Shown here: positions 60,024 to 64,000 of the stretch, one piece after another
How the letters are laid out: every line of letters starts with the position of its first letter
Numbering within the stretch: the first letter of the stretch is position 1
Assembly (NCBI GenBank): GCA_025993795.1
Contig: JAMQHL010000013.1
Span: 1-64,000 of the forward strand
DNA from: Planctomycetota bacterium
Lineage (GTDB): Bacteria > Planctomycetota > UBA8742 > UBA2392
Direction: 5' to 3'
Length of the DNA: 64,000 nucleotides
Program-made: the position numbers and the translations under genes
Notes under the pieces: generated by a model
The model's input: only the letters and a program-made list of their open reading frames with translations
Databases searched by the model: none
What the model was told of the DNA's origin: nothing

Positions 60024-60659
60024 ATGCAGCTCACGTGCAAGAATCTGACCCGCAACTTCGGCGCCACGCGCGCCCTGCGCGGCGTTGACTTCGCGGCTGC
60101 CCCCGGCGACATCGTCGCCGTGATCGGCGCCAACGGCGCCGGCAAGAGCACGCTGGTGCGCATACTGGCAACGCTGCTTAAGCCTGACAACGGCGGGTTT
60201 TCCCTGGGTGAACTTGACGCGCAGCGTGACACAATCCGGTTGCGCCGCCATGTTGGCTACCTCGGACATGAAAGCATGCTGGATGCCGCGCTGACCGGAC
60301 GCGAGAATCTGCGGCTCTTCGCGCGCCTGTACGGCATGCCCGAACGCCGGGGCAATGAGCTGATTGAGCGCTTTGAAGCGAGCTACGCCGATTCCCCGGT
60401 GTCTGAGCTTTCACGCGGCCAGGAGCAGACCATCGGGCTGTGTCGCGCGGTCCTGCACGACCCGGCACTGCTGCTGCTTGACGAGCCGTCAACCGGACTC
60501 GATGCAGCCGCCCAGGCACGCCTGTGGCAAGCCGCCAAAGACCATGCCGGCGCCGGGCGAATAGTGATCTTTACCACACACGATCACACAGCGGCACAAG
60601 GGGTCGCGCAACGGACTCTTGAGTTAAAGGAAGGAAGTGTGATCGGGCAACGCGGGTGA
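60024..60659 (+). CDS. ccmA: ABC transporter ATPase, CcmA-like
   Basis: This 211-residue ATPase has Walker A GANGAGKST (35-43), signature LSRGQ (129-133) and Walker B LLLLDEPS (149-156). A Q-loop and an H-loop (FTTHDHT) are present. It is the size of CcmA, the ATPase that with CcmB drives release of holo-CcmE. No ccmB follows, so the permease is elsewhere or the ATPase has been recruited. ATG 60024 is chosen over an earlier in-frame codon because the ABC domain starts there. It ends the ccm run. Confidence 0.8.
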   Translation: MQLTCKNLTRNFGATRALRGVDFAAAPGDIVAVIGANGAGKSTLVRILATLLKPDNGGFSLGELDAQRDTIRLRRHVGYLGHESMLDAALTGRENLRLFARLYGMPERRGNELIERFEASYADSPVSELSRGQEQTIGLCRAVLHDPALLLLDEPSTGLDAAAQARLWQAAKDHAGAGRIVIFTTHDHTAAQGVAQRTLELKEGSVIGQRG

Positions 60660-60686
60660 CACCCGGTTACCGACCCGATACCGCGC

Positions 60687-60714
60687 TTGCACCTGAACCG
60701 AAGTGCGATAGCAT
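60687..60714 (+). promoter_or_regulatory. Candidate promoter of the pseudopilin cluster
   Basis: TTGCAC (60687-60692) and TAGCAT (60709-60714) are separated by 16 bases. They lie about 130 bases before the first pseudopilin start. Support is moderate only. Confidence 0.35.
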
Positions 60715-60841
60715 AAATGCCCCCACGGAATTGCATGGAACCTGCGCAGTGGCTGGCACTTGCGACGATTGTTCGCGGCCCTCGCAGATAAATGGCGTAA
60801 CCTTTGCGAGGCATGTTTCTTAGACAGGCGCTGGAGGTGCA

Positions 60842-61381
60842 ATGATATCCGCACGAAGGTCGGGTTTTACCCTGATCGAGATTCTGATTGTCGTCGGCAT
60901 CATCGGTCTGCTTGTGACCGTGCTGCTGGCTGTGCTGCTTGGTGCCGTAGGCAAAGGCGACGAGCACATGGCCAAGGACTTCGTGAACAACCGCATTCCG
61001 ACTGCCATGACCACCTGGCAGCAGAAGAACGGCATGGGCAGCAGCGATTTTCCGCGCAGCCCGAACATGAAGGACGGCAAGGACTACATCGACGGCAACA
61101 TCGAGCTTTACCTTGAACTGATCAAGAAGCCGGTGGACGGCGGCGAAATGCCGTACGTTGAAGACAGCGGCTACACCAAGGGTGACCACAACGGAAAGCC
61201 GATCTTTCTCGACCCCTGGGGCAACCCGTACATCTACCGCAACTACTCGCAGAAGCGCAGCAAGAGCGGCAACGACACGCAAACGCGCATCAAGACGAAG
61301 TACTCTGAGGCATACGACGTGATCTCGATGGGGCCTGACGGCCTGTACGAGACCGACGACGACATCGCCAAGGGGAAATAA
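60842..61381 (+). CDS. GspG-like major pseudopilin
   Basis: This 179-residue prepilin-type protein has the peptidase site G8/F9 and Glu at +5 of FTLIEILIV. A hydrophobic helix follows (about 9-36). The globular part has DPWGNPYIYR and SMGPDGLYETDDD, the GspG hallmarks that bind calcium and shape the pseudopilus. It is first in a run of five prepilin genes. GGAGG precedes the ATG. It belongs to a type II secretion-like or pseudopilus system; the ATPase and secretin are outside the window. Confidence 0.88.
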   Translation: MISARRSGFTLIEILIVVGIIGLLVTVLLAVLLGAVGKGDEHMAKDFVNNRIPTAMTTWQQKNGMGSSDFPRSPNMKDGKDYIDGNIELYLELIKKPVDGGEMPYVEDSGYTKGDHNGKPIFLDPWGNPYIYRNYSQKRSKSGNDTQTRIKTKYSEAYDVISMGPDGLYETDDDIAKGK

Positions 61382-61959
61382 TGAGACCGCCCGCGCGAAG
61401 CAACAAGGGTTTCACGCTGATCGAGTTGATGATCGTGATCGGCATCATCGCCGTGCTGGTGGTGGTGCTGGCGATTGCGATTCTGCCGTGGCTTTCCAAG
61501 TCCGACGAGAACAACACGAAGACGCTGCTGCAAAGTGTTCACGCCGCAGTCAGCGGCAACAAGAGTGTGCTGACGATTGAGAAGTTCAAGAAAGACGCCG
61601 GCAGCATGGCCGTCAAGATTGACAGCAACGACGACATCGCACTGGCGCAGATGCTGCTGTTCTACATCGCGCCCAGCAAGGAAGTCTGGGACAACTCGGC
61701 GCTTTACAAGGGCACCAACTACAACCCAACGAACCGCCCCGAAGAGTTTGCCGAGTTCACGAACAGCGACAACGCTAGCCGCCTGCCGTATCTCGTGGAC
61801 GCGTGGGGCAACCCGCTGGTGTACAGCTACGACAAGGTCGCCAAGAACGTCTACATTTACTCGCGCGGCCCGGACGGCAAGGAAAAGACAGACGACGACG
61901 TGATCCTCGACACCAGTTCAGGCACGATCAAGTTGCGTTCAGAGTTCTCAAAGAAGTAG
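61381..61959 (+). CDS. Second GspG-like pseudopilin
   Basis: This 192-residue prepilin-type protein has the cleavage site G10/F11 (KGFTLIELMIV). It contains DAWGNPLVYSY and SRGPDGKEKTDDDVILD, the GspG-type calcium loop. It is the second of two GspG-like genes in a row, joined to the first by a one-base stop/start overlap (TAATG). The middle part is Asn/Ser-rich and differs from the first copy, so it may have its own role in the fibre. Confidence 0.84.
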   Translation: MRPPARSNKGFTLIELMIVIGIIAVLVVVLAIAILPWLSKSDENNTKTLLQSVHAAVSGNKSVLTIEKFKKDAGSMAVKIDSNDDIALAQMLLFYIAPSKEVWDNSALYKGTNYNPTNRPEEFAEFTNSDNASRLPYLVDAWGNPLVYSYDKVAKNVYIYSRGPDGKEKTDDDVILDTSSGTIKLRSEFSKK

Positions 61960-61977
61960 GCAACACGGAGCATACGC

Positions 61978-62652
61978 ATGTACAGGAACCCAAGACGCGC
62001 GTTCACCCTGATGGAACTGCTGGTGGTGGTCGCGTTGATTGCCCTGCTGGTGACCGTGATGGTTCCGGTCATGCTGGGATTCATGAAGGGCCGCGGCCTG
62101 GGCATGATCGGCAACAACTTCGCAGGCTTTGTCGCATACGCCCGCACCGAGGCCATGAACACCCGCCAGACACACGTGATCGTCACGTACTTCGAGCCCG
62201 AAACCATCCCCACGGGCGGCGAGTTCGACCGCGAAGCCGGCCCCAGCGTCGTGCTGTACCGCATCAACACGCGGCCGGGCCCCGACGAACAACGCATCAA
62301 CTACGTCAAGCAGCTTGACTTCTCGGGCGGCATCGGCGGGTCAGTGGACTTTGCGTACTCATGGAAGTCGCGCGCGCCGCTGGGCCCCAGCCTTCTGTTG
62401 CCGGACGACGCCAACCAGCGCTTTTCGGGCAAGTACAAGCTGGTGCTGCTGCCGGATGGCCGTATTGAGGTGCCCGACGACCGGCCCGGCTATGTGCTGG
62501 ACACGGGCGAAGTCAGGGGCATCAAGACCGACATGGTACTGACCGACGGCGACCGCTATGTATTCGTGGACATCAATGCCGCGACCGGCGCGCTGAAGCG
62601 CTCAAACATCGTGAACCAGGAAGACTGCGACGAGATTGCCGTCGCGCCGTAG
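61978..62652 (+). CDS. GspH-like minor pseudopilin
   Basis: This 224-residue protein has the prepilin site RRAFTLMELLVVV; the residue before the cleavage is Ala instead of the usual Gly, which may slow processing. The middle (FAGFVAYARTEAMNTRQTHVIV) is the GspH/FimT-type signature. The remainder is beta-rich. It occupies the usual GspH position after GspG. The gap to the previous gene is 18 bases. Confidence 0.78.
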   Translation: MYRNPRRAFTLMELLVVVALIALLVTVMVPVMLGFMKGRGLGMIGNNFAGFVAYARTEAMNTRQTHVIVTYFEPETIPTGGEFDREAGPSVVLYRINTRPGPDEQRINYVKQLDFSGGIGGSVDFAYSWKSRAPLGPSLLLPDDANQRFSGKYKLVLLPDGRIEVPDDRPGYVLDTGEVRGIKTDMVLTDGDRYVFVDINAATGALKRSNIVNQEDCDEIAVAP

Positions 62653-62669
62653 TGCCAGGAGTGCCTGAC

Positions 62670-63437
62670 ATGCAAAGAACCATCAAACGCAGGGGCTTTA
62701 CGCTGACAGAAATCCTGGTGGCGCTGGCGATCTTTGCGCTGGGCGGCACCGCGATCATGGCGTTGTTCATCACGAACATCCGCCTGTCGCGACAGGCCAT
62801 GGACTACACCCGCGCCGCCGAAATCACCCGCAATGCCCGCTCATTGATGACGCAGGCGGTCAGCCGCCCGATCGTGCTGGGCGACGAAGACCGGATTTAC
62901 CAGTTCAGCTATCCCGGCACGTCACTGACGCTTGAGCCCAAGAAGTATCGCGAACAGCACGAACAAAGCACGACCAGCACCGGCGGCGCCACCGAGGAAT
63001 CCATGGGCGGAACCGCCGTGGACAACAGCGTGTTTTTCCGGCTGCCGAAAGTGATGTTCAACGCCGCAGCGGCCGGCAGCGACAATGACCTGATGATCAC
63101 CGACATCCCCAGCGACGGCTTGCAGGGCAATGGCGCCGGACGCAACTGGGAGAATGGAGACCCGATGGTGTTCCGGTTCAAGCCCGACATGATGCGCCGC
63201 TCAGGCGTGATCGACGGCATGGACCCCGACGACCGCATGGCCTACCAGTTCGACCTGCAGATCCGGCGCAGCGTGCTGCGCAGCGGCGTCAAGGATGCCA
63301 AGGGTGTTGGCGGCATGCAGCCGCTGGATGACCTGTTTGTGGTGCACATCCGCATTTACAAAGGTTTTGAGTTCGACCCCGGAGTGCAGAACGACCCCTT
63401 CTTTGAGTGGGACTTTTACGTCAGCGCCACCCGCTAA
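62670..63437 (+). CDS. GspI/PilV-like minor pseudopilin
   Basis: This 255-residue protein has the prepilin site RRGFTLTEILVALAIFALGG; the second half of that string is the GspI/PilV-type helix. A long globular part follows with acidic loops. AGGAG before ATG 62670 sets the start; an in-frame codon at 62652 is rejected. It belongs to the tip complex in type II systems. Beyond the helix it has little recognisable similarity. Confidence 0.78.
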   Translation: MQRTIKRRGFTLTEILVALAIFALGGTAIMALFITNIRLSRQAMDYTRAAEITRNARSLMTQAVSRPIVLGDEDRIYQFSYPGTSLTLEPKKYREQHEQSTTSTGGATEESMGGTAVDNSVFFRLPKVMFNAAAAGSDNDLMITDIPSDGLQGNGAGRNWENGDPMVFRFKPDMMRRSGVIDGMDPDDRMAYQFDLQIRRSVLRSGVKDAKGVGGMQPLDDLFVVHIRIYKGFEFDPGVQNDPFFEWDFYVSATR

Positions 63438-63448
63438 CGGAGCACACC

Positions 63449-64000
63449 ATGAGGCAATTCAAGAAGGGCTTCACACTGCTTGAGCTGATGATCGCCATCA
63501 CGCTGATGCTGGTGGTGATGCTCATGCTGAATTCAATGTTCCGCAACGCCCAGGAAATGTACCTGCGCGCTGCGCGCCGCGTTGACGTCTACAGCCAGGC
63601 GCGCGCATCACTGGACATGATTGAGCAGGACATGCTGAAGATGAAGACCGGCGAGGCCAAAGAGTCGGTACACATGCGCAGCCTGACGCCCGCAGACTGG
63701 CGCGACCCCAACAGTGCCCGCGAAGGCCAGATGTACACCACCATGACGGACTGGGTGGCGCCCGATGAAAACCAGTCACGCAACATCCGTGAGTTCCTGT
63801 CGTTCTATGGCACCAACACTTGGTGGGACGCAACCCAGCGCAAGTACGTCACCGGCGAAGCGCTGGTTGTCTACTACCTGCGCCGACGCCCCGACATCAA
63901 GGACTTCCAGGAAGAAGGGGCCTACCTGGTGCGCCGGCTGATCCCGCAACGCAGCCTGGCTGAGATTGCGGCCATCGGCAGAGGCGCCAAATCCGTCACG
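63449..64000 (+). CDS. GspJ/PilW-like minor pseudopilin, truncated by window end
   Basis: From ATG 63449 the frame runs open to the window end (184 codons). It has the prepilin site KKGFTLLELMIAITLMLVVM and a helix typical of GspJ/PilW (RRVDVYSQARASLDMIEQDM). The rest is a long globular domain with YYLRRRPDIKDFQ. It completes the G-G-H-I-J order of a pseudopilin operon. The C-terminus is missing. Confidence 0.78.
   Translation, partial: MRQFKKGFTLLELMIAITLMLVVMLMLNSMFRNAQEMYLRAARRVDVYSQARASLDMIEQDMLKMKTGEAKESVHMRSLTPADWRDPNSAREGQMYTTMTDWVAPDENQSRNIREFLSFYGTNTWWDATQRKYVTGEALVVYYLRRRPDIKDFQEEGAYLVRRLIPQRSLAEIAAIGRGAKSVT

Noticed and set aside
60740-60765. Sigma54 promoter (TGGCAC...TTGC) before the pseudopilin cluster
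   Set aside because: TGGCAC and TTGC are directly adjacent, without the required spacing of a -24/-12 promoter.

Overview
The window is GC-rich and gene-dense DNA from a bacterium with a diderm-type envelope: it has a TolC-type channel, many Cys-lipoproteins, a type II secretion/pilus pseudopilin cluster and system I cytochrome c maturation. Dispersed REP-like repeats, several very large multi-domain regulators and many secreted proteins of unknown function would fit the Planctomycetota or a related lineage. That placement is inference; no rRNA is present.

Layout. 1-102: right end of an IS5-like insertion sequence cut by the window edge. 313-2608: Nudix hydrolase, esterase lipoprotein and an SDR epimerase. 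2643-7640: tRNA-Leu, a PLP enzyme, a DedA protein, a TolC-like channel and a DRE-TIM (isopropylmalate synthase-like) enzyme. 7644-8378: a RAYT (REP-associated tyrosine transposase) enclosed by inverted REP-like arrays. 8482-18336: flavoprotein, lipoproteins, ferredoxin-MBL fusion, coiled-coil protein, gluQ with an amino-acid dehydrogenase, an EamA exporter and a secretin N-domain-like protein. 18338-24223: a repeat-rich gap, then four co-oriented secreted proteins of unknown role. 24641-31683: ribH, nusB, ftsY, followed by a 1304-residue sigma-like/FecR-like/PDZ-like/coiled-coil membrane protein and two small partners. 31697-40915: ferrochelatase with a haem-oxygenase-like enzyme, a metal transporter, a spermidine-synthase-like membrane protein and a sigma54-activator/STAND/TPR fusion. 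41018-42788: a 1.7 kb cassette bounded by a duplicated tRNA-Pro 3' end. 43042-45366: VOC protein, ubiX, TetR regulator and an ECF sigma factor, with two related operators. 45496-52554: glmU, prs, a gingipain-like peptidase, rplY, rpsF, ssb, rpsR, rplI. 52642-52975: a complete tiny transcription unit for a 27-residue lysine-rich peptide. 53080-60659: a lipoprotein gene and a ccm operon with unusual CcmE and CcmF. 60842-64000: five consecutive pseudopilin genes, the last cut by the window end.

How the genes fit together. Haem synthesis (hemH plus its diiron-type neighbour) and the ccm genes both serve haem proteins. glmU-prs-rplY-rpsF-ssb-rpsR-rplI is a conserved housekeeping string, with a secreted C25-type peptidase inserted. 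ftsY is translationally coupled to the giant membrane regulator. Six genes carry a TANNNT box 6-7 bases before the start codon, which suggests that leaderless transcription is common in this organism.

The strongest leads are the sigma-FecR-PDZ-coil fusion, the tRNA-Pro cassette, the lysine-rich mini-protein unit, the RAYT/REP element and the leaderless promoter signature.
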